DNA from: Bryum argenteum
Lineage: Eukaryota; Streptophyta; Bryopsida; Bryales; Bryaceae
Reading direction: 5' to 3'
Length of the DNA stretch: 64,000 nucleotides
NCBI GenBank assembly: GCA_037043015.1
Contig: CM073321.1
Location: 40,940,420 to 41,004,419 of the forward strand
Positions within the stretch are counted from its first letter, which is position 1; every line of letters starts with the position of its first letter. Below, piece by piece: positions 12,741 to 23,700 of this stretch. A program made the translations under genes and the position numbers. The notes beneath the pieces were generated by a model. That model did no database searches. It was not told the origin of the DNA and saw nothing but the letters and a program-made list of their open reading frames with translations.

Positions 12741-13620
12741 GGTGGTGAACCCTAAACTCTACTAACAAACCACAGACGTAGTATGCTTGAGAGAGGTAAG
12801 CTAGAACAAAACAACATCAAACATGAGAGCTCAATTCAGTCTGCGGCAAACTACAGCATACGAAAGCAAAAGCATTTGCTCAACTGACTTGCGTACCTCA
12901 ACGCTGCATTGCAAACACCGTACCTAAACCTTGATCAGCACTACAACGACGCGTTCAAAACTGCCCCCAAACACAACAACCCTAGCGCTCCTACGCACAA
13001 GTTCTTCTACATTGTTCAACACTACAAGCTCTCTTTCTTCGCTGCAGCCTTCAAAGAACCAACCCTAAACCTCGTAAAAGCAATCGCTACGTACAAAACT
13101 AACCGAAACACTTGCGCCCTTAACCTCCCTCGACAACAGCGTCACAGCTTCATGAGCACACACAGCAGAATAAGCATTCCAACGAACACCCAGCCGCCAG
13201 CGCCAAGTGCGAGAAGAAGACGACCGGTGATCACCGGTAGGGGAAGGTGCAGCAATTGGTAATCACCGGTCGACCGGTCGAGCTGTCAGAAGCAATGAAG
13301 GTCAGCCACCATATTAATTCCAGCTCACCTCACCCCCCGCTCCCTAATCCGCACACTAAAAGGCTCTGCCAAGAAGCCCACTTCCCAATACAATTTAAAC
13401 ATATAAACTAATCCCCTTGTACTCACAGTACCTCAAAAAATTGCCTCCAAAAATTCAGTTGACTTTTCCCACAAAAATGGTACACTGGGCTGTCCGAAAC
13501 TGAGCCACCCTAGCGTGCTTCCACCCATTGAGATCTACATTTTCAGTCATTCATCTGTACTGGGCTAAGATCTACTCTTAAATTATACACTATCAAACTT
13601 CTTGAATCTTCACTAGCAGC
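12741..13620. other. Upstream region of the SUVR-like gene
   Basis: No coding sequence is supported here. A 117-residue plus-strand frame at 12909-13262 looks accidental. AACCCTAAA (telo-box-like) occurs near 12750 and 13065, and two CCGGT palindromes lie at 13223-13278. This is the likely promoter and 5' untranslated region of the minus-strand SUVR-like gene, and also the space behind the kinesin fragment. Confidence 0.35.
13223..13278. promoter_or_regulatory. Two adjacent CCGGT palindromes
   Basis: ACCGGTGATCACCGGT (13223-13238) is a perfect 16-bp palindrome. ACCGGTCGACCGGT (13265-13278) is a perfect 14-bp palindrome 26 bp later. They lie about 0.5 kb upstream of the SUVR-like start codon. 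A dimeric factor could bind them; this is inference only. Confidence 0.4.
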
Positions 13621-15830
13621 TTAAGAAATCGCCCTTCTGTCAGAACGGTCGTTAAAGAGGTCGGCAGTAAGTTGTCCGCCATTTAAAGTTGCCCAAGTAT
13701 CTTCATCTGCTACGTTTTCGAAGTCCGCAGGTGTTGGTGATTTTTCGAAGCTAAAGCTGTCTGAAACTCCCCAAGAATCTTCTTCATCCTCAATCAAGGT
13801 TCCGGAAGCCGGTGGAAAACCAACATTGTTGCTCCTCCGCAGAGATACGGATACCGAGCTTCCTAAAAGGCTTGAAGGTGGTTCGAAATCTGGTGTACCT
13901 GTGGATCGCTTCCTTCTCTGCAACAAGTGGGTGCCATGTCATTTAGCTGACTTAACTAGAGATTTACCATGCGATTTACAAGATCGACGATCCCAGTTGC
14001 TTTCGAAAACCCACCTGATTTTCTAAATTAGAAGAAACGGGGCGTGGACACCATGTTTCCCTTCTGGATCCTTGGCATTGATACACACAGAGCATCAGTA
14101 CATCTAACACAAAAAAAAAGTATCTAGCATCGCTTATGGGTTTTTTGTGCATGTCGCAGAAAAGAGACTTCATCTGCCTCAGTCCTTCAGTCTATGAGCC
14201 TTCTTCGAGTCTAAATTTTGATCCGCTTGCAGCACAATGACGAATATCTGCGACCAACTGAGTTGGTCGCGCCATTGTTTATTTCGGTAATCACATTCAT
14301 ATTCTAGGGCTATCGAGTCTAAAAGTCTGATAAGCAGTGTGCATATGGGGCTCTCTAGAGAGTTGTCAGCTTACCTTTTGCTGAGGTTGATTGAAGTCGT
14401 CCGCAGCTGAGCTGATGACCATGGTGCTGAGATTATTAATCTTTCTCTCCTGCTCTTTCAGTTTGTCGTTTGAAGCTTTCTTCTCTTCTTGCAGCTCAGC
14501 CTCCAACTTTTCTCTCTCCAGTTCAGTCTGAGACAATCCATGTATTTGGTAAGTTGCTAGCGAAAACTAAATCGCAGAACCAAACCAGAGTGTACTATTC
14601 TATGGTGACATACGTATTCCATGATACTTGACACAAGCCTTCGTCGGAAAAATGGTAGGACTGCTTCACCTTACAAACCTTCAGCAAGTCATTCTGCAGG
14701 CGTTTTATCTCTCTTTCCAGGTCATCCGAACGCTTTGATCCTTGCCCCTAGACCACAACGAAAGACCCAGGTGCGCATTGAGAACTCGGGTCCGCGACAA
14801 AAATTAATCCAGCAAACATCGCATTACTGATGCAAAAGCCAAGGTTCATCTAAATTTGTTGTTTATCGAAACATATTTTAAAGCATATTTAGTCGAGCTC
14901 CTCAACCGGCAGACTACAAATATGCATACTTACAGCTTCTGAAGAAGATCCTCAATCTCCTTCTGCCGCTTCAGGAGAGCTGCGTTCGTTAAGGTCTGCG
15001 ACCACATTCCAGCGGCGTCAGATTTCTCTACTTTTCAGCGAACGACACAAGGTCTCTACTTTTCTTGATATTCTCGTCACTTATTGTACGAGGCTCAAAC
15101 TTGGATTGACCATCTATCATTACATCTATCAATGACAGTTGATTGCAAGTTACCTCATTCACTTGGGCACAATTGGTTACTCGCTTAGCTCTGCTTGCGA
15201 ACTGCAAGGTACCCGACTCTAGTCTATTTGCTCCTGCGATAATTATGCATTCAGCACTGCGTTAGTGAAACTGGAAGTCTAAATTAAAGAAGGAAATTGT
15301 GGTTTAGCGTGTATTGCTCATTATCTTTTTCACGAAATTGCAAAAAACGTAACTGAACAACACAGGAGGGAACACTATGTCCTGGCTGATTGAATTGCCA
15401 TCACCAATAGAAAACACATCAGGGCCGTGATATCATCGATCTTCCCTACTGATTGCCAAATCTTATCACAAATTAGGAAATTCGGCGACATAAAAGTTAC
15501 GTCATCAGGAGTCATTGAGCATATAATTGCAGTTCAAGCATTGCCACCAAGTGCCGTTTGGAGGATTCGAGTAAGCTTGCTGTCGCGGTAAGGTATGTAA
15601 GCTCTGAAAAGGAAACGAAACAGAAGTTGTACTTAGAATTGTTACCAAAATTTTCTGCCAGGCGATACGTACCGCTTGAATCGAATACTAGTTAATCAGA
15701 TCATAAGGATCTCATCCGGTACTAACGGCTGGGCCACGCTAAAGAATCTCGGCAATCCAGAGGCAGACTGACCCTTGCTTCCCACCACCCTCGCAGAGCT
15801 TATTGATAACGTTTCATGAAAAATCATTTT
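13621..15830 (-). pseudogene. Truncated kinesin-7 (CENP-E-like) gene fragment
   Basis: Translating the minus strand by exons gives the end of a kinesin motor and its neck. NVINKLCEGGGKQG lies near 15818; then come IPYRDSKLTRILQTALGGNA-stop-TAIIC (exon from 15603, TGA at 15536-15534), FASRAKRVTNCAQVNE (about 15210-15156) and LTNAALLKRQKEIEDLLQKL (about 14999). Coiled-coil exons follow near 14700 and 14540-14380, then RRETWCP near 14065, and a 101-residue C-terminal exon (13926-13621). These match the switch-II-distal part of the motor, the neck linker and the TWCP-type tail of plant kinesin-7 proteins. The ATP-binding half of the motor is absent: homology stops about 45 bp before the right subterminal repeats of the element. 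This fits capture of a host gene fragment. The CGA-to-TGA change at GGNAR suggests decay after capture. Confidence 0.7.
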
Positions 15831-15872
15831 TTCATTCATCCATTTAACGTTTTTTCAATCATTGCCCATGGC

Positions 15873-16083
15873 TAGGTTGAAACAACATGCCATAGTTGAA
15901 ACAACATACCATAGTTGAAACAACATTATTGAAACAACATAATGAGGAGAACCTTGTTCCCACTCCTCAACTGTTGTTTAGCACTAGTGGTTGAAACAAC
16001 ATCCAATTTTGAGGGCGATTGAAACAACATTTTTGGCAAAATGTTGTTACAACATGTCGTTTAAACCTAGTTATCCACTTGTG
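15873..16083. repeat. Right subterminal repeats and terminal inverted repeat
   Basis: Four to five copies of TTGAAACAACAT lie between 15873 and 15945. A second CACTAGTGG end begins at 15982, also preceded by TAG, and the true right end CCACTTGTG closes at 16083, followed by TAG. The orientation of the motifs mirrors the left end at 1102-1500. Confidence 0.7.
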
Positions 16084-16097
16084 TAGAGAATCAAGTC

Positions 16098-19000
16098 TTG
16101 GATCCAAACACTAATCTTGTCGAGTACTCTCTCCTTGTCGAACCAGTCGCCCTAGAGAGTAACCGTAAAATGTATAAGCTACGGCCAGGACAATATCGAC
16201 TGTTCAGCTTCACCGAGTGCGTCATGAACACCTCCACCATCCTCCTCCCTCCTCGTAGTTCTTCTACCATCTCCACAGTTGTTCTAGTTCTTGCTCGTGT
16301 CAAGGTCGAACCTCGACTCAAAGTCTGTATTGATATTTCCGTTTCATCCAACGATGAAAGAAAATCGTCCATCCAGTCCCGTCGACTATTATCGAATTTG
16401 CCTCCCCCCTCGTCTAGTTCTGAACACTATCTCAGAACCACCTCGTCATCTTTTCCCGCGTCGAAAGTCGGAAAACCTAAAAACATTCTTTCCTCGCTCT
16501 GCAGACTAGATAGTATGTCTCGCAACAAAACTATACTCAAAAAAATTGATTTCCATTCCATTCGTACTCACAGCGTCTCTTTCTTGCCTCCCACTTTCAA
16601 TGGTGATGTCCTGAACATTCTCTCTCCTGTTCCACCAACTATTGTTGTCAAAGTAGCCAAATCTATGGAGGGGGTGGACAAAAGATACAACGGACATGTG
16701 TGGACCAAGACAACGACTACTAACATCAGTAACAACCTTAGTATGTCATTCCGCTACTCTAACTGTGTGAATCATCTTTACTGCCACAATAAGAACTGCG
16801 GCTTCTTACTACGACCTGACCGCAAAGCACAAGTGAATGAGGTGGAGTTCATGGGCTTTATCAAGGACTCCTTCTCTATTGGCCACGCGCCTCCTCCTTC
16901 TTCAACAATGGTCTGTAAGATTTGCAAAGAACCTCCCGTTTGTGTTGCTCTATGCCCTTCTAAAATATTTTACGTATTCGGAGAGGAGAGTCAAGAGCGG
17001 GCGTGTGTGCATATTGGTACCCACGAACATCCTGTCAAGGTCGGAGACTACAGATGTGCACGTAAAATAATTGATGAGTTAATAGAGGAGCACGTACAAT
17101 GTAATTCACAAGCTACCACGTCCAAAATAGTTATGGAGGCAAGCAAGGACTTACTCGGAAACATACTTCTCCGTGAAGAAGGTGACCCTGTAACCTCCAA
17201 GCTCACCCTCCAGGAGCTAGAACCTATCTTCGATCAGTGTAAAGAGCTGAACTCTCCGAGCGTCAGGAATCGTATTACCACTTTTAAGCACTTGCGCAAA
17301 TACGGTGTTTTTGATGGAATCACCAAGCTTCGAGGACTCAGCAACTGGGCTTACATCCAACGTAACCAGTTCCCGAGCCATGGAGACGAAAGTGACAAAG
17401 TTTTCATTTTCAAGATGTCCGAGGTCGGCCCCAGAAGCGGGGTTGACCTTGTTCGCCGTATGCAGCCCTGAGGCAACCTGTCCCACGCGTGGATGATGTT
17501 CGAACATGTCAAACGTGTCAAGAACTGGACCACTATGGCGTGCCACGTTTCTCACTCAAAAATCTGCCGCATTCTAACTATTGCATGCTGTGAAGACAGA
17601 GAAGCTCAAATAGTCTTCTGGAAGAACCTCAACCACGTCATGGAGAGGAACGGAGTGGGAGCGCCGCAGTTTCAAGGGTTCATAGCCAACACTGCGCAAG
17701 CCAACTGGAACGCTATGCGGATCATTTACGGCTTCGGAAATCCTAAAGTGCCCATGGAAGGCCGCGAATGGACTTGCTACTTCCATTGGACGCAATCCCT
17801 AAAGAAACACACCAAACAATACATCGTGCGGGAGCTGCAGGATCAACATCAACATCTTTGTAAGCAATACAAAGATGCATGCACCATGGCTGAGGAGACG
17901 AGATACTGGGCAATCCGAGCGTGGTGGGCGTTGGCGCAAGCCACCTCCGAAGTTGGATTAAGTCACCTCGAACACTGGCTTGCGTTCTGGCACTTTCGAT
18001 ACGGGCAGTGGGGTGGCTTCATGGAATTGGTGCGTCCGCAATCACTGTAGCAATTATGTACACGTGCTTTTATCTCTAGTAAATCCGTAAACTATATTTA
18101 CTTTTTTACTACATAATATTCTAATTTTTTGAGCTTTTACATTAACAACTATTTAAATTATTTTTTAAAAAATTATTTAAAAATCTATTTTTAGATTAAA
18201 CTTGGGGTGCTGCAAATTTAACCCGCTCTAGATATCGTAATCAACTTCTCTTGTTACTAAGTCAAATGTCTTTGCACCTTGCAGGAAAATAAATATTCTG
18301 CAAATGAGATGGCGGAGATGCCTTCACGTAACCTTGTGTAATCTATCTATAACAAATGGTTGCAAGCGTCCAGCAACAAAGGTGGGGACTTGTACGTTGC
18401 AGCTGCTGATGATTATGCTCGTGCTTTCCTCCAAGTTGTGGATTACCACGACTTCAACGGAGGTGGCAAGGGTGGTAGTGGACCAACATCCGAAGAACTA
18501 TTACTCCGTGTTGCCCATAAAGCTCAACAAACCGGCGATCCATTAGGCCTCACAAAGGCAGTTTTTGACTATCTAGGAGCTGAAAAGATATGTACCCGTG
18601 ACGCCCACCTTGAGGGGGCCGAGGTGTTCGGATCCGAGAAACGTAAGGCTGATGTTCCAATTGGAGCTGATGATGAAACGCACAGACGAGACACCGTGAG
18701 CTACTCACGTCCTTGAATTGGGAGAAGGGTTACCCGAGCTTGTGCTAAAAATCTGAGTACTATCCACAGAGAGGATGAAGTTGAAGAGCAACCGACTAAA
18801 CCATCGACTTTTGCTGGACCTAGTATTGAACGTGTGACCGCTCTTCAGGACACTAAAGTAGACGAGAGGTTGTGGCATATTGCCCGTTTGAAGGAGAATT
18901 TTGCCAAGGCTTGTTGGAGTATCATGCAAAAGAGTAAAAATAGATGTGACTCACGAATTATTCAGAAAGGGAAGGCGACCGCAGCTCCAAATTACACCGA

Positions 19001-19723
19001 AGTATGGCAGCGCCCTCAAGAAGGTCCAAAAAAAATTGATCAGATCTTTTTTTGTGCGGATGATATACAGAGGTGTGTCATGGGTCATCGTCGCAAGTGG
19101 ATTGAGCCATCCTCTCTAAGTCAGGAAAGACCCCCTATTCCTTCAATATGGCCTGTTAAGATAGGGACTAACCTTATACGTAATGAAATGGAGGCCTTAG
19201 AGAATGCGGGATTTCGACTACCACAAAAACAACAGCTCCTATGAACCGCACTTTCAATAATGCTGCCCCACCAAGAGACTTGTCGCATATTCCAGTCCCG
19301 GACAAGCCGGACGTGTTCCCTCGGTCAATAAGATCGAAGAACATGAAACGCATTCTAGCTATGACTTCAAAGGACATGAAGAATATTGAGTCTGCCACCT
19401 CAATGCAGGCCAGAATTCTAAAGGTGACCATGATCCCGCAGCCTGGTTTTGGGTGTACTGTAGACTTGGAGTCGGATTCGGATGCAGTTTATAGACTTTC
19501 AATTAGTAAATTCCCGGATTGCTCATGCCCAGCTTTCAAGAAAACAATTTCTTCGTTAGGACGGAGAAATCCATATCGACCGTGCAAGCACCTATACTTC
19601 ATCACGGTATTGGTTTGCAAATTTGATGCGGATGCTAACCTCTTCATCCACGCGGCCACTCTTAGTTTCAACGAGGTGAAGAAGATTCTGGAGGGAGGAA
19701 TCCTAGACCATGCTACAGATTAG
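16098..19723 (+). pseudogene. MULE-like transposase with WRKY/GCM-like finger and SWIM finger (decayed)
   Basis: Exon 1 (16098-18029) begins inside an open frame, so the true start is unknown. It holds a zinc cluster (NHLYCHNKNCGFLLR, CKICKEPP, CVHIGTHEHPV) of the WRKY/GCM1 type seen in Mutator-like transposases. The transposase core follows: WTTMACHV, then GFIANTAQANWNAMR, then TCYFHWTQSLKKHTKQ and FWHFRYGQWGGF. After a phase-0 intron, exon 2 (from 18285) ends in a SWIM finger (CSCPAF then CKHLYF near 19520-19600). Stops lie at 17469, 18339 and 18714, and a frameshift or missed intron lies near 19241. In relatives I recall, the second block reads FMADSAQ, so Asp to Asn here would remove a likely catalytic residue. 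MULE and FAR1/FHY3-type proteins share this finger-core-SWIM order; termini were not found. Confidence 0.7.
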
Positions 19724-20190
19724 AATGCCTTAAATCTCCTCATCTACATACGCTATATGTTAGTGCTATAAATGGGTGCTTCACATCGTATGTAATATTT
19801 TTTCACAACTTATTAAAAATAAGTATACGAGTACCTACATTCACAGCAAACCTTGCCAATTTGTCTAACTTGGAGTACTAATCACTTAGAAATATTACCT
19901 TAGAAACCTCTTGACATTTACAAATTGTGATTTACTGTCGAGTTTTGTAGCTCAAGTTCAACCAGATTCAGGGAATTTAAGCCATATTTCCACGGGTTTG
20001 GGTCACTAAACCCACAGTAATAAGTCTATAATATTCAAATATTCTTGCGAATATTCGAGAATTATTCCCTAATAAAATGTATTAAACTATTTTTAGAGTT
20101 ATTTTACTGAAAATACAAAATCAGCCCTAAAAATCAGAAATCTCACTGCTCACCGCTCATTGCTCACTGCTCAACGCTTACACGGTAGCA
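19724..20190. other. AT-rich spacer
   Basis: No gene is seen. Just before the minisatellite a short C/T-rich tandem (TCACTGCTCA variants, 20143-20178) occurs. Confidence 0.4.
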
Positions 20191-22080
20191 ACGTCCAGCA
20201 AGGGAGCGAGCGATCAAGGGAGCGAGTGAGAGAGCCAGAGATCGAAGGAGCAAGCGAGAGAGGGAGAGAGCAAGGGAGCGAGCCAGCGAGGGAGCGAGCC
20301 AGCAAGGGAGCGAGCGGGAGAGCGAGCAAGAGAGCGAGGGAGAGAGTAAAGGAGAGAGCAAGCAAGAGAGCGAGGGAGAGAGCAAGGGAGGGAGCGAGCG
20401 AGCGAGAGAGCGAGCGAGAGAGTAAAGGAGAGAGCAAGCAAGAGAGCGAGGGAGAGAGCAAGGGAGGGAGCGAGCGAGCGAGAGAGCGAGCGAGACAACG
20501 AGCGAGACAACGAGCGAGACAACGAGCGAGACAACGAGCGAGACAACGAGCGAGACAACGAGCGAGACAACGAGCGAGACAACGAGCGAGACAACGAGCG
20601 AGACAACGAGCGAGACAACGAGCGAGACAACGAGCGAGACAACGAGCGAGACAACGAGCGAGACAACGAGCGAGACAACGAGCGAGACAACGAGCGAGAC
20701 AACGAGCGAGACAACGAGCGAGACAACGAGCGAGACAACGAGCGAGACAACGAGCGAGACAACGAGCGAGACAACGAGCGAGACAACGAGCGAGACAACG
20801 AGCGAGACAACGAGCGAGACAACGAGCGAGACAACGAGCGAGACAACGAGCGAGACAACGAGCGAGACAACGAGCGAGACAACGAGCGAGACAACGAGCG
20901 AGACAACGAGCGAGACAACGAGCGAGACAACGAGCGAGACAACGAGCGAGAGAGAGCAAGCGAGACAACGAGCGAGAGAGAGCAAGCGAGACAACGAGCG
21001 AGAGAGAGCAAGCGAGACAACGAGCGAGAGAGGTGGCGTGCGAGGGAGCGAAGGAGAGAGCAAGCAAGGGAGCAAGTGAGCGAGGGAGCGAGTGAGCGAG
21101 GTAGAGAGCAAGCGAGGGAGCAAGTGAGCGAGGGAGCAAGCGAGTGAGCGAGGGAGCAAGCGAGTGAGCGAGGGAGCAAGCGAGTGAGCGAGGGAGCAAG
21201 CGAGTGAGCGAGGGAGCAAGCGAGTGAGCGAGGGAGCAAGCGAGTGAGCGAGGGAGCAAGCGAGTGAGCGAGGGAGCAAGCGAGTGAGCGAGGGAGCAAG
21301 CGAGTGAGCGAGGGAGCAAGCGAGTGAGCGAGGGAGCAAGCGAGGGAGCAAGCGAGTGAGCGAGGGAGCAAGCGAGTGAGCGAGGGAGCAAGCGAGTGAG
21401 CGAGGGAGCAAGCGAGTGAGCGAGGGAGCAAGCGAGTGAGCGAGGGAGCAAGCGAGGGAACAAGCGAGTGAGCGAGGGAGTGAGCGAGTGCGCGAGGGAG
21501 TGAGCGAGGGAGCAAGCGAGCGATGGAGCGAGGGAGCGAGCGATGGAGCAAGCGAGGAAGCGAGCCAGGGAGCAAGCAAGGGAGGGAGTGAGAGAGGGAG
21601 CCAGCAAACGAGGGTTGGAGCGAGTGAGGGAGGGAGTGAGCGAGCAAGCAAGTAAGCAAGCGGGGGAACAAGTATGGGAGCGAGCCAGCAAGGGAGCCCG
21701 CGAAGGAGCCAGCGAGGGAGCCCGCAAACGAGGGTTGGAGCGAGTGAGGGAGGGAGTGAGCAAGGAAAGGAGCGAGAGAGCAAGGAAATGTGCGAGAGAG
21801 CAAGAAAAGGAGCAAGCAAGAGAAGGAGGAAGGGAGCAAGTGAACGAGGGAGCGAGTGAGGGAGGGAGCAAGTGAACGAGGGAGCGAGTGAGGGAGGGAG
21901 CAAGTGAACGAGGGAGCAAGTGAACGTGGGAGCGAGTGAGGGAGGGTGCGAGTGAGTGAGGGAGAGAGCGAGGGAGTAAAGGAGGGAGCGTGTGAGGGAG
22001 GGAGGAAGAAAGGGAGGGAGGAAGTGAAGGAGGGAGGAAGAGAGGGTGTGAGGGAGAGAGCGAGGGAGAGAGGGAAGACT
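20190..22080 (+). repeat. Purine-strand minisatellite, about 1.9 kb
   Basis: The plus strand is almost free of T and consists of G, A and C in GAGC-type words. Three blocks are clear. About 38 perfect copies of GAGACAACGAGC lie at 20492-20950. Three copies of a roughly 28-bp higher unit with GAGAGAGAGCAAGC follow to about 21030. About 16 to 18 copies of a 20-bp unit GAGCAAGCGAGTGAGCGAGG lie at 21100-21530. Flanks are degenerate to 22080. The very long open frames in all directions are by-products of the missing stop words. Confidence 0.97.
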
Positions 22081-23700
22081 CCTTGGAGAAGTATACAAAT
22101 GTTAACCTAAACTAAGTTGCAAATACAAGATTGGATTTGGTGATCTAATCTACTCTAGTTTGTCCCCGTCCTCCTTCTGGATTGGAGGGGAGAAAGTAGA
22201 GAAATTTGGAGTGGTTGGAAACAAGGACTAAGTTCGCTAACCAATTGAGTGGATATTGATGGTTGCACTTCACAGGATCTTCGAGGAACAAGTAATGGGT
22301 TTGTTCTTCGGAACAAGCCTTGCAAATAGTAAGATAGGGCTATCCGTGGAAGAATCAAGTGGAGGAGTTACGATAGTCTATATCCTTAATGCTCCCTTTT
22401 TCACTCAAATGGACTAGGAGTCTTACATGACTCAATCTAATAACACTTAATCTACGCTTGACATAGCTATACATGATAGCATGTCTATGCACACCGTCTT
22501 ACATGATCCCAGTTTCTTCGAGTCCTCATGTCTATCTAATCCCTGGCCGGAACATTACATTCCGACAATCGTCGTAAGCCATGTGGGTGGAGCAACAATA
22601 GCATCATCGAGGGGATTCCTCTTTCAATGTTGTAAAAAGAAATTTCCCCTTCCGCACTCAAGTGACTAGTTCAAGTGCACTTAGCTACTGAGATCTATAA
22701 TGCAATAGAATCTACGCTTCTACTAAGTTGAAAGTTGATGAAGGCGACAAATTCATCACGATCCACTCTAAAGAGTTTCTAATAAGGCTCCTCTTGATTG
22801 AAGAGTGCTAGAAAGAGCAAGTAAGAAAAATTCCAAGTAATTGTTGGCCCCATTAGTGATAGTACAAACCAATAGTTAGGCTCATATGCCTCCCACATTG
22901 CTAGAGTTGATGTGTTGTTAGTTGGCTAGCGGTGGCCAACCACTACACCATTATGGCAACCCTTTTCAATATATAAACCAGGATATGCACCTTAACTCTC
23001 TAGTTATCAGGTTGTTTGCTTGCCTAAACGGTGCATTAGGCCGGAATCCGATCTCTCCATAACCTTCAGTAAGAACGAACTCTTTTCTCCAACTTGGAGG
23101 TTTTCTGTTGAGTTTTACTTCAAATAAAACGAGGCGGTCCTCGATTGAGGAGTATTAAGGTAAGACATGAACTTAGGAACTTCTTAATCCATTCTTGTCA
23201 CTAGAGTTCATCTACAATTAAAATAAAAATTGGAAATCCTAGAGCTAATCTCGAGTTCGTCCATAGTTTCACATAAAGACTGATAATATTTATATAAGTC
23301 TCAACCAACCAAGTTAGTAGTGTGAATTAATGGAAGTTACATAAGTATATGAGGGTTATCCATGGATAATAAGAGGACTCTTTCGTTTCATTTTTCTCTC
23401 CTCTCAACAAGCATAAAGAACTAAAATGACATGATCAATAACAACAACCTTTGAAGCATGTAATAAAACTCCAGAATACGAAGTGAAAGTGGCTCAGTGA
23501 AATGAAACATGGAGGATTCCGAAGTACAAAGAGCTGCGACGATAAAACGTGCAACATGTGGCAAATGAGTGAATTACCAAAATAACTAAGAATTGAATCA
23601 AAAAAATTCTTGTCAGCGCCACAAAACTCACTCCACAAACTTCTACATGCAACGTAGCCACTTTGACGAGATTGAGGTTGTAGGCTCCTCTAAGATACAA
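22081..23700. other. No recognisable gene
   Basis: I see only short open frames without family features. No repeats of note were found. Confidence 0.4.

Larger units (their letters stand above)
1102..16083. mobile_element. Composite DNA transposon with CACTA-like ends, about 15 kb
   Basis: The left end reads CACTAGTGGAGAA and the right end, reverse-complemented, reads CACAAGTGGATAA. With a one-base gap the similarity runs for about 31 bp. TAG stands just outside both ends (1099-1101 and 16084-16086), as expected for a 3-bp target duplication. Both ends carry clusters of TTGAAACAACAT/ATGTTGTTTCAA in mirror-image order, the subterminal design typical of CACTA (CMC) elements. Inside are a transposase-like pseudogene on the plus strand, an SUVR-like methyltransferase pseudogene on the minus strand and a truncated kinesin fragment ending about 45 bp before the right subterminal repeats. 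No TNP2-type CACTA transposase was recognised, so the superfamily is inferred from the ends only. It could also be a nested set of insertions. Confidence 0.6.

Noticed and set aside
15979..15990. Right end of the left element at the internal CACTAGTG
   Set aside because: CACTAGTG is itself a palindrome, and no matching target duplication follows it. The end at 16083 has both a longer inverted match and TAG.
20160..22098. Open frames of 311 to 644 residues, rich in Arg-Gln-Ala or Leu-Ser-Arg repeats, on both strands
   Set aside because: They are by-products of a tandem repeat that lacks stop words in several frames. No start context, domain or splice signal supports them.
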